This document shows, piece after piece, positions 1-8,926 of a stretch of 64,000 bases of DNA (positions are counted from its first letter, which is position 1; each line of letters starts with the position of its first letter). This stretch comes from Paenibacillus qinlingensis (lineage in GTDB: Bacteria > Bacillota > Bacilli > Paenibacillales > NBRC-103111), in assembly GCF_013204845.1 (NCBI RefSeq), contig NZ_JABMKY010000021.1, positions 62,001 through 126,000 on the forward strand. Reading direction: 5' to 3'. A program made the translations under genes and the position numbers. The notes below the pieces were generated by a model that did not search any database, was not told where the DNA came from, and saw only the letters and a program-made list of their open reading frames with translations.

Positions 1-1
1 A

Positions 2-1264
2 AATGGCGGGTATTTAATGGTGCGAATTAATCGCAGCTATTTCGATTTCCAAAGCCAGCTCCCCGATACGGGGCATCGCGAATTGATGCTGTTAGCCGAT
101 AGCTCGGCAAGGCCAATTGTTTCTGAAGGCGGAGCACTTGCTCATATCAGCGGGCTAATGCATACCGATTCGCAGCAAGTTACCTTAGAGCAGAAGCGAT
201 ATATTTTGGTGAAGCAGCTCTCCGAGCAGACGGGCTGGACGTTGATGATTTTGTATCCGGTGAGTGATGTGAAAGATGGGATTTCCGTGCTGCGTTGGGC
301 GATTATCGTATCTGGGGCTATCGGGTTGGTGCTGTTTATTATCCTGTCATTCCTGCTGTCTTCGATGATTACGAGGCCAATTCTTAGGCTGATGCGAGCC
401 ATGAGGAATACAAGGCAAGGGGTACTGACACCTAATCTGACGCAGTCTTACACCACGGAACTGAATGACTTGAACATGACCTACAATCAGATGGTAGATA
501 ACATGAATCGACTTATTAAACTCGTGTACGAGAAAGAATTGATCCAAAGCCGAACAGAGCTGCAAGCCCTCCAAGCGCAGATTGATCCGCATTTCTTGTA
601 TAACACCTTAGAGGCACTGTACTGGTCTTTGCAGGAAAAAGAGGAAGAAGAGCTGGCTGATCTGGTCGTCGCCATGTCTGATTTATTTCGCTATGTTATC
701 GGCAATCCGAACAAGGATGTGTGGGTCGGCCTTTCAGAGGAATTGGAGCACATTAAGCGATATCTAAGCATTATGAGTGTGAGGTTCGGCTCACGCCTCG
801 TTTGGGAAATTGACAGCGACGAGATGTACAGTCACGTACATATTCCGAAGCTGCTGATTCAGCCTTTGGTGGAGAACGCTATCTTGCATGGCTTGGAAGG
901 CAAAATCGGAGTAGGGCTGATCACGATTCGCGTGGAACCGTCGCCGCTCGAGCCATCGGAGCTGCGCATTACGGTATGTGATGATGGTCCAGGGATGGAT
1001 GATCTGACACTGCAAGCTGTGTTGGATTCGATGGAACGCGGAAGCGGCGCAGCAACGGGCACGGAATCGAGCCCTTCCACATCGAGCACCGCCCCAGGTT
1101 CCGCCCCTGGTGTTCCATCCGCCAAAGGAAAAGGCATGGCCATCTCCAATGTGCAGCGGCGTCTTCAACTCTACTACCCGTCACTCCCAGAAACATATCG
1201 TGGCTTGACGATCACAAGTAGTCCTGGGCAGGGTACCAGCGTGAGTTTCGATATTCCGATGTAA
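2..1264 (+). CDS. YesM-like sensor histidine kinase (5' end outside window)
   Basis: The reading frame is open to the left edge, so the N-terminal sensor part is missing and the ATG at 17 is only an internal methionine. What remains is the end of an extracellular sensor domain, a transmembrane helix (about residues 93-115 counted from that ATG), a HAMP segment, and a His_kinase domain of the LytS/YesM type with the phospho-acceptor His in QIDPHFLYNTLEALYW. The ATPase N box (PLVENAILHGLEGK) and G1 box (DDGPGMDD) follow. A Ser/Thr/Ala/Gly/Pro-rich stretch of about 30 residues sits between G1 and the G2 box (GKGMAISNVQRRL). It is followed 60 bases on by a YesN-type regulator and a sugar ABC importer, so it probably senses the carbohydrate or its bound lipoprotein. 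Class is certain; ligand is unknown. Confidence 0.93.
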   Translation, partial: NGGYLMVRINRSYFDFQSQLPDTGHRELMLLADSSARPIVSEGGALAHISGLMHTDSQQVTLEQKRYILVKQLSEQTGWTLMILYPVSDVKDGISVLRWAIIVSGAIGLVLFIILSFLLSSMITRPILRLMRAMRNTRQGVLTPNLTQSYTTELNDLNMTYNQMVDNMNRLIKLVYEKELIQSRTELQALQAQIDPHFLYNTLEALYWSLQEKEEEELADLVVAMSDLFRYVIGNPNKDVWVGLSEELEHIKRYLSIMSVRFGSRLVWEIDSDEMYSHVHIPKLLIQPLVENAILHGLEGKIGVGLITIRVEPSPLEPSELRITVCDDGPGMDDLTLQAVLDSMERGSGAATGTESSPSTSSTAPGSAPGVPSAKGKGMAISNVQRRLQLYYPSLPETYRGLTITSSPGQGTSVSFDIPM

Positions 1265-1323
1265 GCCAAGCCGAGTGCTTTCGAGGCTAGTTTTTCTAAA
1301 GAAAATCTTTTAGGAGGAACACG

Positions 1324-2133
1324 ATGAACCAATCGGGGAAAACCATACTCATCGTTGACGATGAGCCATTAACGAGAGAAGGCATACGCAAAACGTTAGA
1401 AGCCTGGTCCATCGGGCGGTATGCGATAATTAGCTGCTGCAATGGAACTGAAGCGCTCGAACTTTTACAATCGCGACCCGTGCATCTCTTGATTACAGAC
1501 ATCCGAATGCCTGAAATGAACGGTTTGCAACTGGTGGAAGGCACGCGTGGCTTCGCCCACAAGCCTGTGGTCATCATTATCTCGGGACATCCGGATTTTC
1601 AATATGCACAAACGGCGATCGAATTAGGTGTTGTTAACTATCTGCTCAAACCGATTCAGAAGAGCAAGCTGCTCGACGCCGTTGAGCAGGCGCTGCGCAT
1701 TGAAGAAGATCGCGGGCGCGTTGAAACGATGGAGAAAATGGTGGACACGCGCTTGATGCAGGCGAAGACTGCTGACAAAAATTACAGTGCTCCTGTGCAA
1801 CAGGCCATCCAATACGTGGAGGCACATCTTCAAGATCCGCTGGGCATGAGCGAGGTAGCAAGCCAGATTCATCTGAATCCGAGTTATTTCAGCGCTCTTT
1901 TCAAAGAGCAGACGGGTTTCACCTTCAGCGAATATGTGACGAGAAACCGCATCCAGAAGGCGAAGGAGCTGCTCCTGCAAACCAGATTAACCATTGCTGA
2001 TATCTCAGAGCAAGTCGGCTACCAGACGTCCAAATATTTCATTAAGCTGTTCAAAGAGTACGAAGGGACGAGCCCGAATCAGTATCGGAAACAAATTATG
2101 GATGGGGCGGATCGGATAGATACCTCGAAATAG
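1324..2133 (+). CDS. YesN-like response regulator, REC + AraC HTH
   Basis: A receiver domain (about residues 6-125) carries the acidic pair in IVDDEP, the phospho-acceptor Asp in LLITDIRMPEMNG and the Lys in NYLLKPIQ. A C-terminal AraC-type double helix-turn-helix (about 160-260) has the usual NPSYFSALFKEQTGFTFSEY and ISEQVGYQTSKYFIKLFKEY signatures. At 269 residues it is short for YesN proteins, which often carry a longer central linker. An AGGAGG-type site lies just ahead of the ATG. It is the partner of the preceding kinase and most likely activates the adjacent solute-binding protein and permease genes. The regulated sugar is not visible from sequence. Confidence 0.93.
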   Translation: MNQSGKTILIVDDEPLTREGIRKTLEAWSIGRYAIISCCNGTEALELLQSRPVHLLITDIRMPEMNGLQLVEGTRGFAHKPVVIIISGHPDFQYAQTAIELGVVNYLLKPIQKSKLLDAVEQALRIEEDRGRVETMEKMVDTRLMQAKTADKNYSAPVQQAIQYVEAHLQDPLGMSEVASQIHLNPSYFSALFKEQTGFTFSEYVTRNRIQKAKELLLQTRLTIADISEQVGYQTSKYFIKLFKEYEGTSPNQYRKQIMDGADRIDTSK

Positions 2134-2173
2134 TGGAATATTACCCGATAGCTGTTACTCCCTGCGGCAGCTA

Positions 2174-2186
2174 TGTAAGCGCTACA
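2174..2186 (+). promoter_or_regulatory. cre-like palindrome ahead of sugar-binding protein gene
   Basis: TGTAAGCGCTACA resembles a CcpA/LacI-family operator (TGTAAGCGCTTACA) with one base missing from the right half. It lies about 40 bases ahead of the solute-binding-protein start, where catabolite control would be expected. This is a weak match and the role is inferred. Confidence 0.3.
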
Positions 2187-2226
2187 ATAAAACACGTAGC
2201 ACACAAATAATTAGGGGGAAACAAAC

Positions 2227-3585
2227 ATGGTAAGAAAAACGCTTACATGGTCGCTAACTACGATGCTCGGCCTATCTATGGCACTGACGGGCTGCTCTAG
2301 TACTACAGAAAATGCTAGTCCAACTACAGCGCCTAAAGAAACGGCAAAAGCAACGGAAGCTGCAACTGCGCAACCCGCTAAAAAAGTAACGATTAAAATG
2401 ATGCATCTTTGGCCGACAGGAAACTCCGCAACGCAAAACAAAATTGTAAACGATATCATCAAAGAGTATCAAACAGCGAATCCGAATGTGACGATTGAGC
2501 AGGAAGTGCTCGAGAATGAACAATACAAGAATAAAATGAAGGTGCTTTCCACTTCAAATGCCCTTCCTGATGTGGGCTTCACGTGGGCAGCAGGCTACAT
2601 GGATCCTTACGTAAAAGGCGACATGTTCGCTCCGCTGGATGACTTGCTGCAAGGGGATTTGAAAGATAAATTCGTGAAAGGCACGACAGATGCTTACGCA
2701 TTCGGCGGCAAAACCTACGGTCTTCCGGTTGAATTGAACATCGTGCCGGTGTATTACAATAAAGCTCTTTTTGCCAAGTATAACCTTGCACCGCCTAAGA
2801 CGTATGATGAGTTCAAAAACATTGTCAAAACGCTTAGCTCAAACGGTGTAGCCCCAATCGCACTCGGGAACAAGGATCGTTGGACAGGATCGCTTTGGTA
2901 CATGTACCTTGCTGATCGTATCGGTGGCCCTGAAACATTGAAAAAAGCGATTGACCGCACAGGTTCCTTCAACGATCCTGGCTTGGTTCGCGCAGCTTCG
3001 GAAATTTCCCAGCTTGTGGACATGAATGCCTTCAACAAAGGCTTCAACGGACTTGGCAACGACGAAGGTAAAGCGGAATTCATGAACAGCAAAGCTGCTA
3101 TGTATATGATGGGAACATGGGAATTACCGAACTACACAACGAACAAAGATGTACCACAAGCTTTCAAAGATCAAATCGGATTCTTTAAATTCCCAACGGT
3201 AGATGGCGGTAAAGGGAACATGGATAGCTGGGTTGGCGGACCAGGCGTAGGCTTGTTCGTAGCGAACAATTCCAAAGTAAAAGAAGAGTCCAAGAAATTC
3301 GTCAGCTTCTTCGTATCGAAGTGGGGCGAGCACGCAATCTCCGAAGCAGGCGTTATCCCAGCAACGAAAGTAGACACATCCAAAGTGAAGCTGCCACAAA
3401 TGTACATTGATCTCTTGAATGAGTTGAATAAAGCGAGCAATATTACGCTATTCGCCGATGTTCAAATGAAGCCAGCTTCCGCAGAAGTTCACTTGAATAT
3501 GATTCAAGCACTGTTTGGTAAAGCGGTGACCCCGGAAGCTTTTGCGAAGAATCATGAGGATGCCTTGGCGAAGGAACCGAAGTAG
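2227..3585 (+). CDS. Extracellular sugar-binding lipoprotein of ABC importer
   Basis: A 452-residue family 1 solute-binding protein. The lipoprotein signal ends in a lipobox (LSMALTGCSS), followed by a Ser/Thr/Ala-rich tether and a two-lobed periplasmic-binding fold with the typical segments VTIKMMHLWPTG, LPDVGFTWAAGYMDPYV and YGLPVELNIVPVYYNK. It sits outside the membrane and hands substrate to the two permeases encoded directly downstream. A strong AGGGGG site precedes the ATG. A 10-bp stem-loop separates it from the first permease gene, which usually makes the binding protein more abundant than the permeases. The substrate is probably an oligosaccharide; identity cannot be told. Confidence 0.93.
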   Translation: MVRKTLTWSLTTMLGLSMALTGCSSTTENASPTTAPKETAKATEAATAQPAKKVTIKMMHLWPTGNSATQNKIVNDIIKEYQTANPNVTIEQEVLENEQYKNKMKVLSTSNALPDVGFTWAAGYMDPYVKGDMFAPLDDLLQGDLKDKFVKGTTDAYAFGGKTYGLPVELNIVPVYYNKALFAKYNLAPPKTYDEFKNIVKTLSSNGVAPIALGNKDRWTGSLWYMYLADRIGGPETLKKAIDRTGSFNDPGLVRAASEISQLVDMNAFNKGFNGLGNDEGKAEFMNSKAAMYMMGTWELPNYTTNKDVPQAFKDQIGFFKFPTVDGGKGNMDSWVGGPGVGLFVANNSKVKEESKKFVSFFVSKWGEHAISEAGVIPATKVDTSKVKLPQMYIDLLNELNKASNITLFADVQMKPASAEVHLNMIQALFGKAVTPEAFAKNHEDALAKEPK

Positions 3586-3609
3586 CCTAACGAAAACGAT
3601 CGATTTGGG

Positions 3610-3642
3610 AAAGGACATATCCCTCCAAGTGGTATGTCCTTT
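3610..3642 (+). terminator. Intercistronic stem-loop between binding protein and permease genes
   Basis: A perfect 10-bp stem (AAAGGACATA / TATGTCCTTT) with a 13-base loop lies 25 bases after the binding-protein stop codon. No strong T tract follows, so it fits a partial terminator or a 3'-end mRNA stabiliser rather than a full stop. The ATG at 3634 lies inside its right arm, which argues against that ATG as the permease start. Confidence 0.7.
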
Positions 3643-3672
3643 GTCATAATCGCTGAAAGGGAAGTGCCTGCT

Positions 3673-4554
3673 ATGGATAAAGTCATGTCTAACAAATCCA
3701 TGATTGCGATCTACGTGATTCCCTCGTTATTTCTGCTGCTAGCCTTGATCTATATGCCGATCATCATGACGGGCTACTACGGGCTAATGAAATGGGATGG
3801 CGTAGGCAAAATGAGTTTCATCGGTTTGCACAATTATGCCGAACTGCTTAAGGATAAATTATTCTGGGGAAGCGCGAAGCACTCGTTTTTGCTGGCGATT
3901 TTCTCAACAATCTCTCTGCTTGGCTACTTGTTAGTCGCATTAGTACTCTCCGCAAACATTCGAGGGGCTAACTTTTTTCGCAAAATTTATTTAATCCCTA
4001 TGCTGCTTTCTTCTGTTGCTATCGCTCAACTATGGTTGAAAATATTCCACCCAACGAACGGGGTATTGAATGCTATCCTGACGTCTCTGGGGGTCACGCA
4101 TACACCGGAATGGCTGTCCAATCCATCCATTGTTTTATACGCGATTTTCATGCCGATCTTATGGCAGTACGCCGGATTTTACATTTTAATCTACTATGCT
4201 GCGTTAAAAAATGTACCTACCTCGCTTATCGAAGCAGCGCGCATTGATGGTGCAAGTCCATGGCGCATTGCGGTGTCCATTCGTGTTCCGTTAATCGCTG
4301 AAGTGATGAAAGTAACGGTCGTTCTAGCCGTTGTTGGATCACTGAAATATTTCGACCTGATTTATGTGATGACGGGGGGCGGACCTAACGGATCCAGTGA
4401 AGTAATGGCCTCCTACATGTACCGCAAAGCGTTCAAAGGCTATGATTTCGGTTATGCTAGCGCAATTGGCTTCTTCTTGCTCTTGATATGCCTCGTGGCG
4501 ACGTGGTTAATCCGTAAAGCGACGGCTTCCAAAGATGATATCCAATACTCGTAA
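3673..4554 (+). CDS. Sugar ABC transporter permease, first subunit
   Basis: A 293-residue integral membrane subunit of the MalF/UgpA class with about six transmembrane helices. It carries the EAA loop (EAARIDGASPWRIAVSIRVPLI) that docks the ATPase. I place the start at the ATG at 3673 because a GAAAGGG site lies 11 bases ahead; the in-frame ATG at 3634 lies inside a hairpin. It pairs with the next permease and the upstream lipoprotein. No ATPase gene is present, so a shared MsmX-like ATPase encoded elsewhere probably drives transport. Confidence 0.9.
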   Translation: MDKVMSNKSMIAIYVIPSLFLLLALIYMPIIMTGYYGLMKWDGVGKMSFIGLHNYAELLKDKLFWGSAKHSFLLAIFSTISLLGYLLVALVLSANIRGANFFRKIYLIPMLLSSVAIAQLWLKIFHPTNGVLNAILTSLGVTHTPEWLSNPSIVLYAIFMPILWQYAGFYILIYYAALKNVPTSLIEAARIDGASPWRIAVSIRVPLIAEVMKVTVVLAVVGSLKYFDLIYVMTGGGPNGSSEVMASYMYRKAFKGYDFGYASAIGFFLLLICLVATWLIRKATASKDDIQYS

Positions 4555-4575
4555 CGAAAGGAGATTCCGATTCCG

Positions 4576-5457
4576 ATGCAACTTGAAACCACCCGTCGTC
4601 AGGCACAGGCGCTAACCGTACGAAGCAAGCTACCTGGACAAATCGGATATGGCGTATTGTATATGGTGTTATCGATTGTCGCTGTCATTCAGATTTTCCC
4701 TCTCTTGTGGCTCATGCTATTCTCTTTGAAAAATAATGAGGAAATCTTCAATCTCGCGCCGATGGCGTTCCCAGAAAGACTGCGTTGGGAGAACTACGAG
4801 AAGGTCTGGACGCAGGGCCATATTAATAGTTACTTTTTTAACAGCGTTTGGATGACGTTAGTGTCGGTGGGGGTCACGGTCTTATTGGCTAGCTTGGTGA
4901 CATTCGCTTTGACCCGGATGAAATGGAAGCTGCAGTCCTTTGTGCTTGGATTGTTTATGGTCGGGATGATGATTCCCGTGCACTCGACGCTCATTCCCTT
5001 ATTCAGTATGTTTATGAAAATGAACCTAACCAATCATCCGTTATCAATCATTTTATCCTACATTGCTTTTAACTTACCAATTACGATTATGATTATGCTC
5101 GGCTTTTATTACACGCTGCCGCGTGAAGTGGAAGAGGCTGCCGTGATGGACGGGTGCTCTGTGAATCGTATCTTCTTCAGCATCACGCTGCCGATGACGG
5201 CATCGGTGTTATCTACGGCTGTGATTATCAACATGATCTACAACTGGAATGAGTTTATTTTCGTGAATACGTTCATCTCTTCGGAAAAGTATAAGACATT
5301 GACCGTAGGCATACAGAATTTCGTCGGTCAATATACGACCGATTGGGGCGCGATTGGCGCGACCCTGATGATCAGTATTTTGCCAATTATGATCGCGTTC
5401 ATCTTGCTCAGTAATCGGATCGTAGAAGGAATAGCTGCGGGTTCGGTAAAAGGATAA
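4576..5457 (+). CDS. Sugar ABC transporter permease, second subunit
   Basis: A 293-residue MalG/UgpE-class permease with six predicted helices and the EAA motif (EEAAVMDGCSVNRIFFSITLPM). The C-terminus ends in the IVEGIAAGSVKG tail typical of this family. It starts 21 bases after the first permease gene behind an AAAGGAG site and is followed at once by a strong terminator, so it ends the operon that begins with the binding protein and possibly the two-component genes. Confidence 0.92.
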   Translation: MQLETTRRQAQALTVRSKLPGQIGYGVLYMVLSIVAVIQIFPLLWLMLFSLKNNEEIFNLAPMAFPERLRWENYEKVWTQGHINSYFFNSVWMTLVSVGVTVLLASLVTFALTRMKWKLQSFVLGLFMVGMMIPVHSTLIPLFSMFMKMNLTNHPLSIILSYIAFNLPITIMIMLGFYYTLPREVEEAAVMDGCSVNRIFFSITLPMTASVLSTAVIINMIYNWNEFIFVNTFISSEKYKTLTVGIQNFVGQYTTDWGAIGATLMISILPIMIAFILLSNRIVEGIAAGSVKG

Positions 5458-5479
5458 TGATCGCAGAGTCGCACAGGAG

Positions 5480-5503
5480 TCCCCGTAAATCGGGGATTTT
5501 TTT
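5480..5503 (+). terminator. Rho-independent terminator of first ABC operon
   Basis: A six-bp stem (TCCCCG / CGGGGA) with a TAAAT loop runs straight into seven T residues, 22 bases after the permease stop codon. Confidence 0.85.
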
Positions 5504-5560
5504 GCGCGAAAGCCGCGCTGCATGCACCGCTTCAAACCATTGCTCCTGCTCTAGTACCAG

Positions 5561-6685
5561 TCATTTGAGGGGCCCCATACTTCCTAATATAACCTTAACG
5601 GAAACATGAATGTCTGCCTCTGACAGCGCTTCTCCCCAATGATCCTCCACTTTCTTGTATTGACTATATTCATGAGCCCGGGCGTAGAGACCAAGCCCGA
5701 TCGGATCGATTTGATGTTTCTGTAGCATCTTGATGAGGTTCTCAAATTGCATTTGCACATGTTCAGAAATCATTATCTCTAGTTCTTTTCCATTCTTTCG
5801 CACATCAAAGGGGAATAAACGTTCAGTAAGACTGGCTGTCATTTTAATGTTGATATCGAACCGAAACTTATTATCAGTGTACGAGGTTTTTATTTTCGGT
5901 TTCGTTCCTTGAACCGATATACTTAAATGGTCTGTATGAAATGGACCGCTCTTCTTTTGGCCAGGAATTGGAAGCGATAAGCTAACAGGCTTTTTGGCGT
6001 TCTTATTCAATATTTGAAGTAAAATGGTTTCCTCTGCGCTCAGTGAAGCCGTATATTTCCCTTTATGATCTAACAGCGTTATGCCAACCAGCCGGATCTG
6101 TTTGTCGTTGCCCAACTGGATTTCGGAGATAGAGGGTGTCACCCCCTTCTCATACATTTGCCAATGCAGCTTCTGCAGCGTTGTTTTTACCGTTTCGGAT
6201 CTTGTACTTTTCGTGTCTACCATCCCGCGCAGCAATAAAGGTAACATCGGCTGATCTTTTGGATGTAGGTCTATAATGTCGGAGATAGATCCATCGAAAG
6301 CAATGACTCTTGGTGTTAAAGGATTTTTCATATCACGAAAGAAGACGTCCAGTATCGGGAACCAGTCTTCATGTGCTAGGATGCGTTTCCCGATAAGTAT
6401 GACCTGAACCTTTTTGCCAGTAATAACACCTGGTGCAAATTGATCTTGTTCTTCTCTCGATTGACGAATCGTTTGCGACTTCACTTCGATTTCTAGTGTT
6501 TTCTTCTTGATATCTCTACCGTACGAAGGGCTGTGCAAATAGATAAGCAAGTTGTTTTCATTGTCGAGATCAAGTCCTAGAGCGAGGTTGTTTGTGGATT
6601 CTTCCAAATCCAATCGGTCACTACATCCCGGTGCGATAGCTATCATCATAATAATCAAAAAAAGGTATAGTGGCCGCTTGCTCAT
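5561..6685 (-). CDS. gerAC: GerAC-type germinant receptor lipoprotein, second copy
   Basis: A 374-residue Ger(x)C family lipoprotein. The signal and lipobox (IMMIAIAPGCSDRLDLEE) anchor it to the outer face of the spore inner membrane, and the three-domain GerAC fold follows, including the family-typical DPIGLGLYARAHEY near the C-terminus. The ATG at 6685 is chosen because GGAGG stands eight bases ahead; the in-frame GTG at 6700 lies on that site. The start overlaps the stop of the preceding permease gene as ATGA. It is a paralogue of the GerAC protein at 7805-8926, with near-identical organisation. It is the last gene of the five-gene operon. Confidence 0.92.
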   Translation of the reverse strand: MSKRPLYLFLIIMMIAIAPGCSDRLDLEESTNNLALGLDLDNENNLLIYLHSPSYGRDIKKKTLEIEVKSQTIRQSREEQDQFAPGVITGKKVQVILIGKRILAHEDWFPILDVFFRDMKNPLTPRVIAFDGSISDIIDLHPKDQPMLPLLLRGMVDTKSTRSETVKTTLQKLHWQMYEKGVTPSISEIQLGNDKQIRLVGITLLDHKGKYTASLSAEETILLQILNKNAKKPVSLSLPIPGQKKSGPFHTDHLSISVQGTKPKIKTSYTDNKFRFDINIKMTASLTERLFPFDVRKNGKELEIMISEHVQMQFENLIKMLQKHQIDPIGLGLYARAHEYSQYKKVEDHWGEALSEADIHVSVKVILGSMGPLK

Positions 6686-7782
6686 AAGTGCTTCCTCCAC
6701 CCCAAACGATCATGTATCCATACGTATAGGAGTAAACAAGCAGGAACCATGTACTCGACAACAAGGCCGATCTGACCAAGCCAATTATTCATCCGTTCGC
6801 TCTGAAAAAAAGTAGGCATGAAGAAATACGTGCCCACAGCGAGGAGTATCCATAGCATTCGCAAATGATTGCGGTGGTCTTGCTTTCCGATTAGCCAAGT
6901 TGTGCAAAAAACGCTCATGTATATCGTCGGTATCCAAGATAATGAAAACATAAGTAAATAAAACGCAATAAATAACACTTCGATCCGCGCTATAAACTTA
7001 AACTCAATTGTTTTCAATACATTAATCGTCGGTTCGTTGTACGTCATAATTTCATCTGAACTGAAATACACGAAACAGATGACGGTAATGAACAAATACA
7101 TGAGCATTGTCAGTCCATATGAGATAACAATTCCGGCTGAGGCCTTCTGTTTGTTTTTGAGGAATGGATAGAGAATAAATGTGGTTGAAAAACCTATATG
7201 ATAATAGAAAGTGCTAGGTAACGCTGAGAATACAGGCTTCCATCCGTCCTGTAGCACAGGAAGCAGACGGAGCCAATGAGCATCCTTAAGAGGAATCAAA
7301 TAAACGAAGGGGATCCATAAGGAAAGGAGGATAATCACTTCCACATATCTGCCCAAGATGCGAGGGCCGCTGCGCACAATGACATAAGTGGGAATGAGCA
7401 GTAAAAGCATAATGATATATGCCGGAGTTTGCGGCAAAAGATATTGTTTTGTAATCAATATTGTATAGATGAGACCGGTGTAACCATAGTAAAAAAGATA
7501 TAGAGCAAATAGGACAGCTCCCACTTTGCCTGCCCATTTGCCCAAGTACACCGTCAATAGATCTAACAAGGTGCCATCTGGGTACTTCTTCATCACCTGT
7601 ATGACGATCAAACCCGCTGCAGATGAGATCAACCAAACGATGATGAGCGCGATCCAGCCTGATGTACCTGCATGTTCAGCTAATACTCGCGGCAGCGACA
7701 AAAAACCGAAGCTCACGACCATACCATAGTTGAGAAAGATATACTGCATGAAGGTGATTTCATTCAATGCATATTTTTTCAC
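6682..7782 (-). CDS. gerAB: GerAB-type germination permease, second copy
   Basis: A 366-residue membrane protein of the spore germination/APC superfamily with about ten transmembrane helices, the B subunit that binds the germinant in Ger receptors. It begins with GTG at 7782, 8 bases behind an AAGGGAGG site and 22 bases after the first gerAC copy. It closely parallels the GerAB at 8923-10023: both begin KKYA(L/F)NEIT and share KKYPDGTL(L/F)DLLT and YPFLKNK. Sequence differences are concentrated in the helices, which would suit a different germinant specificity. Confidence 0.92.
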   Translation of the reverse strand: MKKYALNEITFMQYIFLNYGMVVSFGFLSLPRVLAEHAGTSGWIALIIVWLISSAAGLIVIQVMKKYPDGTLLDLLTVYLGKWAGKVGAVLFALYLFYYGYTGLIYTILITKQYLLPQTPAYIIMLLLLIPTYVIVRSGPRILGRYVEVIILLSLWIPFVYLIPLKDAHWLRLLPVLQDGWKPVFSALPSTFYYHIGFSTTFILYPFLKNKQKASAGIVISYGLTMLMYLFITVICFVYFSSDEIMTYNEPTINVLKTIEFKFIARIEVLFIAFYLLMFSLSWIPTIYMSVFCTTWLIGKQDHRNHLRMLWILLAVGTYFFMPTFFQSERMNNWLGQIGLVVEYMVPACLLLYVWIHDRLGWRKHL

Positions 7783-7804
7783 TTGCTGTCCTCCCTTAAA
7801 GCAT

Positions 7805-8926
7805 TTATTTCACTGTTCCCATAGCGCCTAGGATTGTTCTCACGGAAACATGAATGTCGGCTTTGGCCAGCGTTTCACCCCAATGATCTTCCACATTCTT
7901 GAAATGGCTATATTCGTGCGCTCGCGCGTGGAACCCAAGCCCGATGGGATCGATTTTATCCGTTTGTATTTTCTTTATGAGGCTTTCCAACTGCTTTTGC
8001 ATTTGATCGGTTATCTTATTCTCCAATTCTTTTCCATGACTTCGCACGTCGTAAGGAAACATAAGCTCCGATAATCCAACGTGCATGGTAATGTGCATTT
8101 GGAACTGAAAGTTGTCCTTGAGGTAGGAGGTCTTGATTTTTACCTTTATGTTATCAGCGTTTAAACTTAATTTGTCTGTATGAAACGGTCCGATCTTCAT
8201 TTCACCGGGAATGGGGATTGTAAAACTGACGGATTTTTTCGTACTGTTTTGCAATATTCGCAGCAGAATACTTTCCTGTATGTTCAGAGATTCAACAAAA
8301 TTCCCTTTATGATCCAGAAGTGTCGTGCCTGTCATCGCAATCATTTTATCCTTCAGTCGAATTTCAGAAATGATGGGAGTGCTAGCCTTCTCACTTATTT
8401 GCTCGTGAAGCCCTTGCAAAGTCGTATTTACCGTTTCCGATCTGGCGTCCTTCGTATCGATCATTTCACGCAGCAACAAGGGCAGCATCGGCTGATCTTT
8501 CGGATTTAGGTATATAATGTCAGCGAGAGGCCCATCGAAAGCAATGATTCTTGGCGTTAACGCATTTTTCGGGTCGCGAAACCAGACATCCGTTAGTTGG
8601 AACCAGTTTTCTTGCTGCAGGATTCGCTTCGATACCAGTATGACTTGAATACTTCTGCCTTGGAAAACACCCTGTGTATAACTATCCTGTTCTTCTCTTG
8701 ATTGACGATTGGTCTGTGGCATCACCCTAAGTTCGCGCGTTTTTTTCTCGACATCTTTACTGAAAACAGGAGATGTACTATATACAATGAACTCGTTTTC
8801 TTTATCGAGATCAAAACCTACTAATAAGGCAAATGAGGCATCTTCCATATCTAACCTGTCACTGCAACTGGAAATGATGACGACAACCATCGCGATGAGG
8901 ATAACAGGAAGGAGTCGTTTGTTCAT
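7805..8926 (-). CDS. gerAC: GerAC-type germinant receptor lipoprotein, first copy
   Basis: A 373-residue Ger(x)C lipoprotein with signal and lipobox (VVVIISSCSDRLDMED) and the family-typical HPIGLGFHARAHEY-like segment (DPIGLGFHARAHEYSHFKN). The ATG at 8926 follows GGAGG and overlaps the upstream permease stop as ATGA; the GTG at 8941 lies on the ribosome binding site and is rejected. It pairs with the GerAB protein just upstream to form the first B-C module of the receptor operon. Confidence 0.92.
   Translation of the reverse strand: MNKRLLPVILIAMVVVIISSCSDRLDMEDASFALLVGFDLDKENEFIVYSTSPVFSKDVEKKTRELRVMPQTNRQSREEQDSYTQGVFQGRSIQVILVSKRILQQENWFQLTDVWFRDPKNALTPRIIAFDGPLADIIYLNPKDQPMLPLLLREMIDTKDARSETVNTTLQGLHEQISEKASTPIISEIRLKDKMIAMTGTTLLDHKGNFVESLNIQESILLRILQNSTKKSVSFTIPIPGEMKIGPFHTDKLSLNADNIKVKIKTSYLKDNFQFQMHITMHVGLSELMFPYDVRSHGKELENKITDQMQKQLESLIKKIQTDKIDPIGLGFHARAHEYSHFKNVEDHWGETLAKADIHVSVRTILGAMGTVK

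Noticed and set aside
3634-3672. Upstream ATG of first permease
   Set aside because: It lies within the hairpin at 3610-3642 and has no ribosome site; ATG 3673 has GAAAGGG.
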